Origin: Bacteroidales bacterium
Lineage (GTDB): Bacteria > Bacteroidota > Bacteroidia > Bacteroidales > UBA12170
Assembly: GCA_016744655.1 (NCBI GenBank)
Contig: JADGDY010000019.1
Coordinates: forward strand, 1 to 40,803
Reading direction: 5' to 3'
DNA length: 40,803 bases
The notes below the pieces were generated by a model, which was given only the letters and a program-made list of their open reading frames with translations, had not been told where the DNA came from and searched no databases. Shown here one piece after another: positions 1 through 8,065 of this stretch (its first letter is position 1; each line of letters begins with the position of its first letter). The position numbers and the translations under genes were made by a program.

Positions 1-79
1 CCCTAATTGTTGTAATGTTGAATTTACATACTGTTGAGAACTGCGCGGATTATATTTTCAAAGAACTATGTTTAAATAT

Positions 80-370
80 TTAGGAGATTTTAGAACTTAT
101 AAATTCGTCGATCTCTTGCAAATGACTATTCATTTCATTATCTCTATAATCAATTTGCTTTTGTAAAGATAAGGAATTATTCGCTAATTGTAAAGAAATC
201 ATGGCCAATAAATCTTGAAAATCATTATAATGAAAATTACCACTATACTCATTTATCAGTTTATCAATGTGTTCCGCCGATTTCCGAATCATTTCTTCCT
301 CTTCTTCAGATTGTATTTTTAGTCTGTATGGGCGATTCGCTATATTTACTTTTATGGTATGATCGCTCAT
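80..370 (-). CDS. zapA: Cell division protein ZapA
   Basis: Small cytoplasmic protein (96 aa) that binds FtsZ and bundles or stabilises the Z-ring. The sequence shows the ZapA fold order: an N-terminal beta strand segment (IKVNIANRPYRLKI), an acidic helix with EEEEEMIRKSAEHIDKLI, the conserved DFQDLLAMISLQLAN block near residues 52-66, and a C-terminal coiled-coil helix. Length is normal for the family. The reading frame also permits a TTG codon one position upstream (373), but the ATG at 370 is the natural start. The gene follows the coiled-coil gene at 375-662 by four bases, so both are translated from one mRNA driven by the promoter at 690-720. Family assignment is strong; interaction with FtsZ is inferred from family knowledge. 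Confidence 0.9.
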   Translation of the reverse strand: MSDHTIKVNIANRPYRLKIQSEEEEEMIRKSAEHIDKLINEYSGNFHYNDFQDLLAMISLQLANNSLSLQKQIDYRDNEMNSHLQEIDEFISSKIS

Positions 371-374
371 CAAA

Positions 375-662
375 CTATTTATTTAAAAGATTTAAACTAT
401 TATCAATTCTCCGCACCAACTCATCGATGACAATTTTCGTACTTTCCTTGTCATCTTCTGAACTCATGGTTTTAGTTATTTTTATCACATCTAAATCTTG
501 CTGAAGCTTTACTAAATGCTCATCTTGGCTTATTAGCTCGTCTTTCAGTTTAGAATTTTGATGTTTTAAACTCTCGATTTCTTCTGTCAATCGGGTATTA
601 GATTCCACTAGCAATTTGATTTTGTAATAGATACCCGAAATCAATGTACTAGCGTCTTTCAT
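375..662 (-). CDS. Small coiled-coil protein upstream of zapA
   Basis: 95-residue cytoplasmic protein, nearly all predicted coiled coil: heptad-like ESLKHQNSKLKDELISQDEH followed by LVKLQQDLDVI and a second helix ending in RRIDNSLNLLNK. No signal peptide, no membrane segment, no enzymatic motif. It sits four bases upstream of zapA and shares its promoter. A short coiled-coil gene in this place is common in Bacteroidota, so a role as a ZapB-like partner in Z-ring assembly is a reasonable inference but is not shown by sequence. The start is the ATG at 662; an in-frame TTG at 692 is excluded because it overlaps the -7 box (690-697), upstream of the expected transcription start. Real gene very likely, function unproven. 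Confidence 0.75.
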   Translation of the reverse strand: MKDASTLISGIYYKIKLLVESNTRLTEEIESLKHQNSKLKDELISQDEHLVKLQQDLDVIKITKTMSSEDDKESTKIVIDELVRRIDNSLNLLNK

Positions 663-689
663 ATACTTTTTTTGACCAAATCTTCCCTG

Positions 690-720
690 CAAATATAAAT
701 GACATATTCCATTAAAACAA
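690..720 (-). promoter_or_regulatory. Bacteroidota-type promoter of the coiled-coil/zapA operon
   Basis: On the minus strand a TTG (720-718) is followed after exactly 20 bases by TATATTTG (697-690), matching the Bacteroidota -33 TTG and -7 TAnnTTTG consensus. Expected transcription start is about 685, some 20 bases before the ATG at 662. It decides the start codon of the downstream gene. Confidence 0.7.
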
Positions 721-791
721 GCCTATTGAATATACACCAACATCCCCTTAAAAATAAGTGTATATCATAACACTTTTCTCAGATAAAAGAT

Positions 792-799
792 TACTTTTG
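792..799 (+). promoter_or_regulatory. Probable -7 box (TACTTTTG) of the SusE/F-like lipoprotein gene
   Basis: TACTTTTG fits the -7 consensus TAnnTTTG and lies 25 bases before the ATG at 825. No TTG is found at the expected 20-base spacing, so only half of the promoter is convincing. Confidence 0.45.
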
Positions 800-824
800 T
801 GTTTGTAAACAAAACCCTTTAAAT

Positions 825-2951
825 ATGAAACATCATTTTAGATTTAGCTTTTTAGTATTATTTTTAATCACCTTATTTTTTACATCATGTGAAAAAGATG
901 ATAAAGATGAAACCCCAACAAACTCACCTACCTTCATAGGAAGCCTTATTAATCCAGGTGAAACAGAATTAGAAATCTTCTACAATGAAGGTTACTCAAT
1001 TGTAGCTGGAGACATTGAGATTTCAAACGATGCAGAGATAACAAACCTTAACAAACTTTCGAACATCGTTGAAATACAAGGAGACTTAACCATACAGAAC
1101 AACCATGAATTAATTAATATTGATGGATTAAATAAGTTAAAAACTGTTGGAGGAAACTTAATTCTGTCTAGGCTATTCAAAATAGAAGACCTAAGTGGTT
1201 TCTCAAGCCTTGAAACAGTTGGAGCTAATTTTCTCATGAATAGTTTAACACAAATCACCAATTTCCAAGGACTAAATCAATTAAAATCTGTGCAACAAAC
1301 CTTTGGTATGGAAAATGTATCTCCATGGACAGAACCTCAATTACAAAGTACTGATGGACTTGAATCTCTTGAATACATTGGTGCAAACATCATATTCAGG
1401 GACAATCCTCGACTATTCGATTATTGTGAAATATCCACCTTTTTAATTAACGATTTTAGTGAAAACTTTTCTGCTTCGAATAATTTCTACAATCCAACTA
1501 TTACTGATATAAAAAATGGAGATTGTGAAAATGATGAACCAGCCATTATCATTCTTGATGGAGTTTATATTAAAGGTGCTGGTACAGCAATCACAGAATT
1601 TGACTCTAAAGGAATAATGGGAATAGCTAGAAACGAAGTTACCCAAGAAGACAGATATACTTTAAAAGAGAAATATCTTGCCATTAAAGGTGGAATTGAA
1701 GGTTTCAATATATATGTGGTTAATGGTAATGATATTAAGTCTTATGGTCCAGGAAACGACTTTGCTTATGTTCAAGAAAGTGATTTAGGGCCAGACGAAC
1801 CAAACTTAGGTTTATTTAGAGGAAGTATTACAGAAAGCGAGAATCCTTTTACTGTGGCAGAGGATGGTCTTTACCATATTGCTTATGATACAGAAATAGG
1901 AATTGTAACTATAGCAAAAGTAGAATGGGGTGTTATAGGAGCAGCAACACCTGGTGGTTGGGCTACAAGCACCCAATTTGAGCAATCTTTTAGTTTAGCG
2001 GAGGTCAAATTTACAATTCATGACCTTGAATTAACTAGAAATGATTTTAAATTTCGATATTCTAATGGTTGGAAAGTAATATTGAGTCCCGATTTTGACC
2101 TAGGTGATGGAAATTCTGGAATAAAAGCAAACTCTAATCTTGGTGGTGAAATTGATAACCTAATACCTGGAGGAGACAACCTCACTAATGATGAGCATGG
2201 AATATATTCTGTTGAAATTAAATGGACATTAGAACAAAGTTACACTGCTGAAATAATAAAAACAGGTGATATTGAATACTATAACTATTCCGAAACCGAA
2301 ATGGGTTTAATTGGTGAAGGTATTACCTACAATGGAAGCCCTTTAGGTTGGGATAATACTGCTTTTCTTCATACTCCATCAGTAACTAATGATTTTATCT
2401 ATACTTGGACCTATGAAAATATTGAGGTTAACACCGAAGGGGGATTTAAATTTAGAGAAGGGCAAGATTGGAATGGATTAGTACCTGCCTATGATGACTT
2501 TACAATATATGGGGAATCTGCAAGTGATTTTGAAAGTGATTCGGATCTAAATTTCCGTGCTTTATCAAATGGATTTTACAATTTCGAATTTGTGATTGAT
2601 GCTACCACAAATGAATACACATTGAACATCAATCCCGGGATGAACAATACTCCCAAATTATATGTACCTGGCTCATATCAGGGTTGGGATCCTAGCACAG
2701 CCCCAATTCTGTTAGATGAAAATAATGATGGAAATTATGTAGGAACCGTTGAATTCCCTGCTGAAACAGAGGAATTAATTTTCAAATTTACTTCACAGTC
2801 TAATTGGGATGGTATAAACTATGGTCAAGGAAATACAGAAGGAAGCTTATCTGAAGACCCAAGCGCGACAAATTTAATGATCCCGAGTGCAGGTTTGTAT
2901 TTACTCACAGTAAATATTAACAACCTAACATGGTCATATCAACTACAATAA
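825..2951 (+). CDS. SusE/SusF-like surface lipoprotein with leucine-rich L-domain-like N-terminus
   Basis: 708 aa. Signal peptide with lipobox FFTSC, lipidation at Cys22, followed by EKDDKDE, the acidic stretch typical of surface-exported lipoproteins in this phylum. Residues about 55-205 form an L-domain-like leucine-rich region with repeated turns such as ITNLNKLSNIVEIQGDLTI and LSGFSSLETVGANFLM. From about 240 on come four modules like the starch-binding domains of SusE/SusF: around 245-365, 367-480 (begins WGVIGAATPGGW), 493-605 (MGLIGEGITYNGSPLGW) and 610-708 (KLYVPGSYQGWDPSTAP). Family knowledge suggests binding of glycans at the outer membrane. No susC/susD or glycoside hydrolase is adjacent, which is odd for such a protein. 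It has its own terminator and is probably monocistronic. No T9SS domain. Glycan ligand unknown. Confidence 0.75.
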   Translation: MKHHFRFSFLVLFLITLFFTSCEKDDKDETPTNSPTFIGSLINPGETELEIFYNEGYSIVAGDIEISNDAEITNLNKLSNIVEIQGDLTIQNNHELINIDGLNKLKTVGGNLILSRLFKIEDLSGFSSLETVGANFLMNSLTQITNFQGLNQLKSVQQTFGMENVSPWTEPQLQSTDGLESLEYIGANIIFRDNPRLFDYCEISTFLINDFSENFSASNNFYNPTITDIKNGDCENDEPAIIILDGVYIKGAGTAITEFDSKGIMGIARNEVTQEDRYTLKEKYLAIKGGIEGFNIYVVNGNDIKSYGPGNDFAYVQESDLGPDEPNLGLFRGSITESENPFTVAEDGLYHIAYDTEIGIVTIAKVEWGVIGAATPGGWATSTQFEQSFSLAEVKFTIHDLELTRNDFKFRYSNGWKVILSPDFDLGDGNSGIKANSNLGGEIDNLIPGGDNLTNDEHGIYSVEIKWTLEQSYTAEIIKTGDIEYYNYSETEMGLIGEGITYNGSPLGWDNTAFLHTPSVTNDFIYTWTYENIEVNTEGGFKFREGQDWNGLVPAYDDFTIYGESASDFESDSDLNFRALSNGFYNFEFVIDATTNEYTLNINPGMNNTPKLYVPGSYQGWDPSTAPILLDENNDGNYVGTVEFPAETEELIFKFTSQSNWDGINYGQGNTEGSLSEDPSATNLMIPSAGLYLLTVNINNLTWSYQLQ

Positions 2952-2978
2952 TTTAGATTCATTAAGCAATCATTAAAG

Positions 2979-3012
2979 AAAGCCTAAAGTTTAACTGCTT
3001 TTGGCTTTTTTT
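2979..3012 (+). terminator. Rho-independent terminator after the SusE/F-like gene
   Basis: AAAGCC (2979-2984) pairs with GGCTTT (3003-3008), with extra AAAG/CTTT pairing inside and a T run at 3006-3012. Lies 28 bases after the stop at 2951. Confidence 0.7.
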
Positions 3013-3176
3013 ACTACACCCAACTACAATAATCTCAAACATTATTAAATCTATTTTCGGTTATTTAAATATTCCGTAATTATTTATGAAACAATACTAG
3101 ACTTTGATAAATATTTGCCTTAGTTTTACATCTTTAAATTCACACACAATTTAATTAATCTTAAAACACTCTAAAA

Positions 3177-5261
3177 ATGAGAAAATTTACAGTATTATTA
3201 GCCTTAAGTTTTATCACACTCAGTGGTTTAATGGCTCAAACATTAGTTTCAACTAATGTAGAAACAAGAAATGCAATGCTAGAAGAATACACAGGAATCC
3301 ATTGTGGATACTGTCCTGAAGGCCATGTCATTGCAGCACAATTACATCATGACTACCCTAGTCAGATATTCCCAATAGCCATTCACCAAGGAAGTTTTGC
3401 AAGCCCTAGTGCTGGCGAACCTGATTATAGAACAGAGTTTGGGGATGCTTTTGCTGATCAAACAGGACTAACAGGTTATCCTTCTGGAACTGTTAACAGA
3501 CATGTGTTTTCTGGTGCTAATACAGCCTTAGGCCGCTCAAGTTGGTCTCCATCAGCAATGGAAATTATTGAAATGAACTCTGTGGTTAATGTTGGTGCTA
3601 AAACCACTTATAACGATGCTACAAGAGAATTAACTGTTATTGTAGAGTTATATTATACAGCAGACAGCCCCGAAGGAATTAACTTCTTAAATGTAGCATT
3701 ACTTCAGAATGGAATTTTAGGCCCACAATCTAGTGGTGGAGCCGGAAACAACTACGAGCACAACCATATGTTAAGACATATGATTACGGGTCAATGGGGT
3801 GAGGAAATCACCACTACTACTACAGGTACTTTCGTAGAAAGAACAATTACTTATACTATTCCTGAAAATTATTTAGATATTCCTGTTGTTGTTGAAAACT
3901 GTGATGTTGCTGTTTTTGTAAGCGAATCTCATCAAGAAATTTATTCTGGTGTTTCTATTCCAGCCATTAATGGTACGACTCTTATCACAGCATCAATTAC
4001 AACTCCTGACGCAACTGTAACACAAGGAACTCCTAACACAGCTTCCACTTTTACTATGGACTTTACAAACTTACTACCATCTGATGAAGAGTTTGAGTTC
4101 ACTTTAACAAAGGAAAATGCTCCTGAAGGTTGGGCTAGTTCTTTTACTGTTAACTCTAATACATATGAAACAACAGCTACTGAAACAATTGCAGCTGGAA
4201 ATGCAACTGCTCTAACTATAGATGTGACTCCAAATTCTGAAACAGGATTCGCTAAATATTTCTTGAGCATCCAATCTGTCTCTCAACCAAACACACTAGC
4301 AATTACACAAGAAGTATATGTTATTTCAAACGTAGAAAACTTATTATTACATAACCAAGGAACCTGGAGCACTGGAACTCCTGCAGATTTAGAAGCTGAT
4401 TATTATGCTGGATTTGAAGCTGCTGGCGCTGAAAATTACACTTCTTGTTCTTATAAAGCCTTCTTAATGGCTGCTAACGAAGCTGACATTGTTAATAGTT
4501 TTACAAATATCTTCTTTAACGTAGCTTGGACATTCCCTGGATTAACAAATCAAAATGTCGAAACCTTTAGTAGCTTTATCGATAATGGTGGTAATTTATT
4601 TATCGCCGGTCAAGATATGGGTTGGGATACTTGGGATGCTTCTGGTAACGGAACCGATGAAACCAAGGCTTTCTATACTAACTATTTAAACGCTGACTAC
4701 AAAGGTGATGGTAGTTCTACAGATAATAGTATTAATCCAAATACTGATGATGAATTCTTTGGAGACCTTGGAACATCAGCTCTTACAGATATTTATGGTG
4801 GAAACATGTACCCTGATGAAATTGATCCAATCGGAACTGGTATGCAAATTATTTATTATAACGACGGAGCAAAAGGTGCTGGCGTTAGATCTACAATTGG
4901 ATCTGCAAAAGTTATTTATTTAGGCTTCGATCCTAGTATGGTGACTGATGTTGATGTAAGAAATGATGTTATTGCAAAATCTTTTAACTGGTTCACAACT
5001 AATGTTGGTTTTGAAGAAATCAATCAAACAGAAATCAATGTTTATCCTAATCCATTTAAAGACCTATTAAACATTAATATTGCTCTTGAAGGAAAATCTC
5101 AAGTAGAATTAGTAAATGTTTTGGGAGCTACTGTATATTCTCAAGAATTCAATACTAAGAATATTAGCGTTGATGCTAAAAACTTAGAGAATGGAGTTTA
5201 TATTTTAGTAGTTAAAAATGATGGACAACAATATACTCAACAGGTGATGATTCAGAAATAA
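3177..5261 (+). CDS. Omp28-like thioredoxin-fold protein with T9SS sorting domain
   Basis: 694 aa. Signal peptide 1-20 (cleavage after GLMA). Residues about 25-270 resemble the Omp28 outer membrane protein family, with a redox-type motif EYTGIHCGYCPEGH (Cys43, Cys46, CxxC) as in thioredoxin-fold proteins. About 275-385 is an Ig/BACON-like beta region (threonine-rich). About 385-610 contains FSSFIDNGGNLFIAGQDMGW and KVIYLGFDPSM, resembling a glutamine-amidotransferase-like (ThuA/GATase1-type) fold without an obvious catalytic Cys. The end is a type A T9SS sorting domain (INVYPNPFKDLLNI to QQVMIQK), so the protein is exported through T9SS and anchored or released at the surface. Usual Omp28 proteins are far shorter; this is an extended version. 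Redox activity is inference. Flanked by strong terminators; the promoter is unclear. Confidence 0.8.
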   Translation: MRKFTVLLALSFITLSGLMAQTLVSTNVETRNAMLEEYTGIHCGYCPEGHVIAAQLHHDYPSQIFPIAIHQGSFASPSAGEPDYRTEFGDAFADQTGLTGYPSGTVNRHVFSGANTALGRSSWSPSAMEIIEMNSVVNVGAKTTYNDATRELTVIVELYYTADSPEGINFLNVALLQNGILGPQSSGGAGNNYEHNHMLRHMITGQWGEEITTTTTGTFVERTITYTIPENYLDIPVVVENCDVAVFVSESHQEIYSGVSIPAINGTTLITASITTPDATVTQGTPNTASTFTMDFTNLLPSDEEFEFTLTKENAPEGWASSFTVNSNTYETTATETIAAGNATALTIDVTPNSETGFAKYFLSIQSVSQPNTLAITQEVYVISNVENLLLHNQGTWSTGTPADLEADYYAGFEAAGAENYTSCSYKAFLMAANEADIVNSFTNIFFNVAWTFPGLTNQNVETFSSFIDNGGNLFIAGQDMGWDTWDASGNGTDETKAFYTNYLNADYKGDGSSTDNSINPNTDDEFFGDLGTSALTDIYGGNMYPDEIDPIGTGMQIIYYNDGAKGAGVRSTIGSAKVIYLGFDPSMVTDVDVRNDVIAKSFNWFTTNVGFEEINQTEINVYPNPFKDLLNINIALEGKSQVELVNVLGATVYSQEFNTKNISVDAKNLENGVYILVVKNDGQQYTQQVMIQK

Positions 5262-5303
5262 AGCTGAGTTATTGAACTTCTTTTGAGGAGTCTAAATCTA
5301 AAC

Positions 5304-5344
5304 CGCAAGGCCAAAATTTAATTTTCTGGTCTTGCGTTTTTTGT
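5304..5344 (+). terminator. Terminator after the Omp28-like gene, overlapping the 3' end of the GDPD gene
   Basis: CGCAAGGCC (5304-5312) pairs with GGTCTTGCG (5328-5336) with one G-U pair; inner AAAA/TTTT extends the stem; T run at 5337-5342. The right half lies inside the last codons of the convergent gene that stops at 5318, so it doubles as coding sequence. Confidence 0.8.
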
Positions 5345-6580
5345 TTGTTGATAGTATTGAAGAGTTAAGCCAACTCTGTTGGTGAACATACCATCACATG
5401 CAAAACCAAATTGGAGCATTTGTAAGCGAGTTTCAAAAGAGTAAGGGTGAATTAAAAAGTTTTGACTTTTTATCCATTCTACATTTTCGTCAGTTAGAAG
5501 ATTACTGTAATTATTAGGAGCTCCGGAAATACTTGGCCCAATAATTTGCGCTCCATGCTGTTTAGCAAAAGCTAGGTTCTTGAAATAAGTTGCACTATCA
5601 TTCTGTAACATATTTGGGTCGCCCAACCAAAGTAAAAAAGTCATAGGCACTTCGCCTTTAAAAATACGATTTAACTTTTTTAAGCTTTCTGGAGAGAAGG
5701 TTTGCAAGATGATTTTGGCACTCGTTTTTCCTATATTTACTTTTCCATCTCGTTGAACCATAGTATCGGAACTTGGTTTCGTAAGCACATTCCAATTCAA
5801 TCTAGATAATTCCTGATACAATCCCTCCTCTATTCCACTAAACAGCTGTGGTTCTTTAGTTTCTATATATATGCCAGGCCGATGTCCTAAATCTTGTTCA
5901 TCCTTTACATAATAAAAACGATACTTTTTCTCCCCATCTTGTTCAAGAATATCAACAAGCCTTATACCTAATGAATCTTTTGCTATTCTATATCCTTCCG
6001 CAATTCTAATCACATCTTCTAAAGTCGAAATTCCTTGTCTTCCCCCAACATAAACTTGCTCTCTATCAAACAATACTTTATCACCTTCTGAATTAAAGTA
6101 AAAAGCAGGTTTATTGGTTTTCTTTAGATAGTTTTGAGAGGAATAGTAGGTCCCACCTTCCATTGAAGCTTTCTCTAAAAACCAAGTTCCTGCATCCAAT
6201 GCCATCAATTCCTCAAAAGTAAAATAAGAGGCGGCTTTGTTAGTTATTTCTGGATAAATACTTTTAATATCGGTGGTACGAGTGAGGTTATTATCGTGTA
6301 AGGCGAGTAATACCCCATCTTTGGTTCTTTGAATATCTACTTCCAGATAATCAGCGCCAATATTTCTAGCCCAGCGAAAGGCCATTTCAGTTTCTTCTGG
6401 CGCCCAATAGGTGGTTCCTCGGTGAGCAATCACTATATCTTTGGGAATAAATATATCTTTTCCACCTTTTAATTTATCATTAAACTCATCTTCTACTGAG
6501 CCTAAAATGAATGTAGTTAATATCCCTACAGTTAAGAAAAACAAAAGAAGCATTAAATAAGAAAACCAATTTTTACTCAT
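5318..6580 (-). CDS. Glycerophosphodiester phosphodiesterase family protein (GlpQ-like)
   Basis: 420 aa. Hydrolyses glycerophosphodiesters to sn-glycerol-3-phosphate and an alcohol (family knowledge). An N-terminal hydrophobic segment (residues about 8-27) is a signal anchor or uncleaved signal, placing the enzyme in the periplasm or membrane. Catalytic GDPD motifs are in order: IAHRGTTYWAPEET (His53, Arg54), YLEVDIQRTKDG (Glu80, Asp82), LALHDNNLTRTT (His95), and a later IYIETKEP. The ISTLEDVI motif is also typical. The start ATG overlaps the stop of the upstream glpT-like gene by one base (TAATG), so the two are translationally coupled. Function of the pair: split glycerophosphodiesters outside, import glycerol-3-phosphate. 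Exact substrate not determined; somewhat longer than E. coli GlpQ. Confidence 0.88.
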   Translation of the reverse strand: MSKNWFSYLMLLLFFLTVGILTTFILGSVEDEFNDKLKGGKDIFIPKDIVIAHRGTTYWAPEETEMAFRWARNIGADYLEVDIQRTKDGVLLALHDNNLTRTTDIKSIYPEITNKAASYFTFEELMALDAGTWFLEKASMEGGTYYSSQNYLKKTNKPAFYFNSEGDKVLFDREQVYVGGRQGISTLEDVIRIAEGYRIAKDSLGIRLVDILEQDGEKKYRFYYVKDEQDLGHRPGIYIETKEPQLFSGIEEGLYQELSRLNWNVLTKPSSDTMVQRDGKVNIGKTSAKIILQTFSPESLKKLNRIFKGEVPMTFLLWLGDPNMLQNDSATYFKNLAFAKQHGAQIIGPSISGAPNNYSNLLTDENVEWIKSQNFLIHPYSFETRLQMLQFGFACDGMFTNRVGLTLQYYQQTKNARPEN

Positions 6581-7896
6581 TATTTCTGAGATTTAATCGT
6601 GAAAAATAAAAGAAAAATAGAAATAATAGCTGCCGCTATTAAAACATAGAATCCACCATCCCAACCATATAAATCAACAATATGTCCCATGGCAATATTT
6701 GCAAAAAGCGCACCTCCCAAATAACCAAAAAGCCCAGTAAAACCAGCAGCTGTACCGACAGCTTTTTTTGGTGCTAAATCTAAAGCATGCACTCCAATTA
6801 ACATCACAGGTCCGTAAACTAAAAACCCTATCGCAATTAAAGATATATTAATCAACATTAAACTATGAGAAAACCAATATACGAAGATAAAAATCAACAC
6901 AAAAAACATATAAATAATACTCACTTGTGCTCTTTGACCTTTGAAAGCTTTGTCGCTTAACCAACCTGCCAATAAGGTTCCAGGAATTCCTGCCCATTCA
7001 TATAAGAAATACGCCCAACCACTGGTCGTAATATCTAGGCCTTTTGTTTCAGAAAGATAGGTTGGTGCCCAATCGAGTACTCCATATCGTATGAGATAAA
7101 CAAAAGCATTGGCAATGGCAATAAACCAGAGCAATCTATTTTTAAATACATAGGTGAAGAAGATATCCTTGGCCTTTAATTCTTGCTCCGATTTTTCTTG
7201 GTCATAACCTTCGGGAAAGTCATTTTTCCATTTCTCTATACTTGGTAAGCCACAGCTTTGCGGAGTATCTTCCATTAAAAAACAGACTATTATTGCAATT
7301 ACAAAGGCTATAATTGCCGGAAAATATAAAGCGCTGTGCCAATCATTAAATATGGCTAGACCAAGAATTGCTAAGGGTCCTATTAAACCTCCTCCAATAT
7401 TGTGGGCTACATTCCAAATGGACATTTTTGTACCACGTTCTTTATTGGAAAACCAATGAACCATAGTTCTGCCACAAGCTGGCCATCCCATTCCTTGAAA
7501 CCAACCATTTAGAAACAGAAGGATAAACATAATGATTACAGAGCTAGTAAAAAAGGGAATTAAGCCCATTACCATCATGGTAACCGAAGACAGTACCAAT
7601 CCTAAACTCAAAAACACTTTTGAATTACTCCTATCACTCACACTACCCATCACAAACTTACTGATTCCATAGGCGATACTGATTGCCGATAAGGCCCAGC
7701 CCAATTGTGCTTTTGTATAACCCTCCTCTATTAAATCGGGCATAATCAAAGAGAAATTCTTCCTAACTAAATAATAAGCTGCATAGCCAAGAAAAATCCC
7801 AGCAAAAACCTTCCATCGCATTACCTTATAATCATTATCAATTTGGTCTTTCTCTTTTAAAGGCTGTGCTGGTTTTGGCTTTAGGAATCCAATCAT
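6580..7896 (-). CDS. glpT: Glycerol-3-phosphate transporter, MFS organophosphate antiporter family (GlpT-like)
   Basis: 438 aa integral membrane protein with about twelve hydrophobic helices. Recognisable OPA-family features: KVFAGIFLGYAAYYLVRKNFSL at the first helix, a GYGISKFVMGSVSDR-type loop, and the signature stretch WFQGMGWPACGRTMVHWF followed by KERGTKMSIWNVAHNIGGG. Members exchange glycerol-3-phosphate (or hexose phosphates) for inorganic phosphate. The downstream overlapping GDPD gene makes glycerol-3-phosphate the likely substrate. ATG start at 7896; no other in-frame start is needed. No clear full promoter was found in the 170 bases upstream. Confidence 0.88.
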   Translation of the reverse strand: MIGFLKPKPAQPLKEKDQIDNDYKVMRWKVFAGIFLGYAAYYLVRKNFSLIMPDLIEEGYTKAQLGWALSAISIAYGISKFVMGSVSDRSNSKVFLSLGLVLSSVTMMVMGLIPFFTSSVIIMFILLFLNGWFQGMGWPACGRTMVHWFSNKERGTKMSIWNVAHNIGGGLIGPLAILGLAIFNDWHSALYFPAIIAFVIAIIVCFLMEDTPQSCGLPSIEKWKNDFPEGYDQEKSEQELKAKDIFFTYVFKNRLLWFIAIANAFVYLIRYGVLDWAPTYLSETKGLDITTSGWAYFLYEWAGIPGTLLAGWLSDKAFKGQRAQVSIIYMFFVLIFIFVYWFSHSLMLINISLIAIGFLVYGPVMLIGVHALDLAPKKAVGTAAGFTGLFGYLGGALFANIAMGHIVDLYGWDGGFYVLIAAAIISIFLLFFTIKSQK

Positions 7897-8065
7897 AGTA
7901 TTTGTTTATTACTGTTAGATAAGAAACGCGAATTTAATCCAATTTCTAGGATTTTAAAACTCCAATTATTGAGCGGCTCAAAAACAAATTTGATTTTAAG
8001 AATTTAAAGTACAGATATATATATTTTATTGTTATTTTTACAATCAAACCCCAAAACGCAGCGTC

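Noticed and set aside
1..79. Possible 6S RNA or other small RNA downstream of zapA
   Set aside because: Only 79 bases are visible, no clear promoter or closed stem can be drawn, and the idea rests on neighbourhood memory alone.
3121..3128. TAnnTTTA sequences as promoters (also 8033-8040, 16480-16487, 29874-29881)
   Set aside because: The last base differs from TAnnTTTG and none has TTG 20 bases upstream; such strings are common in AT-rich DNA, so they were not listed as promoters.
3941..4270. 109-codon open frame antisense to the Omp28-like gene
   Set aside because: Val/Ser-rich mirror of Thr/Ala-rich coding sequence; no promoter or family features.
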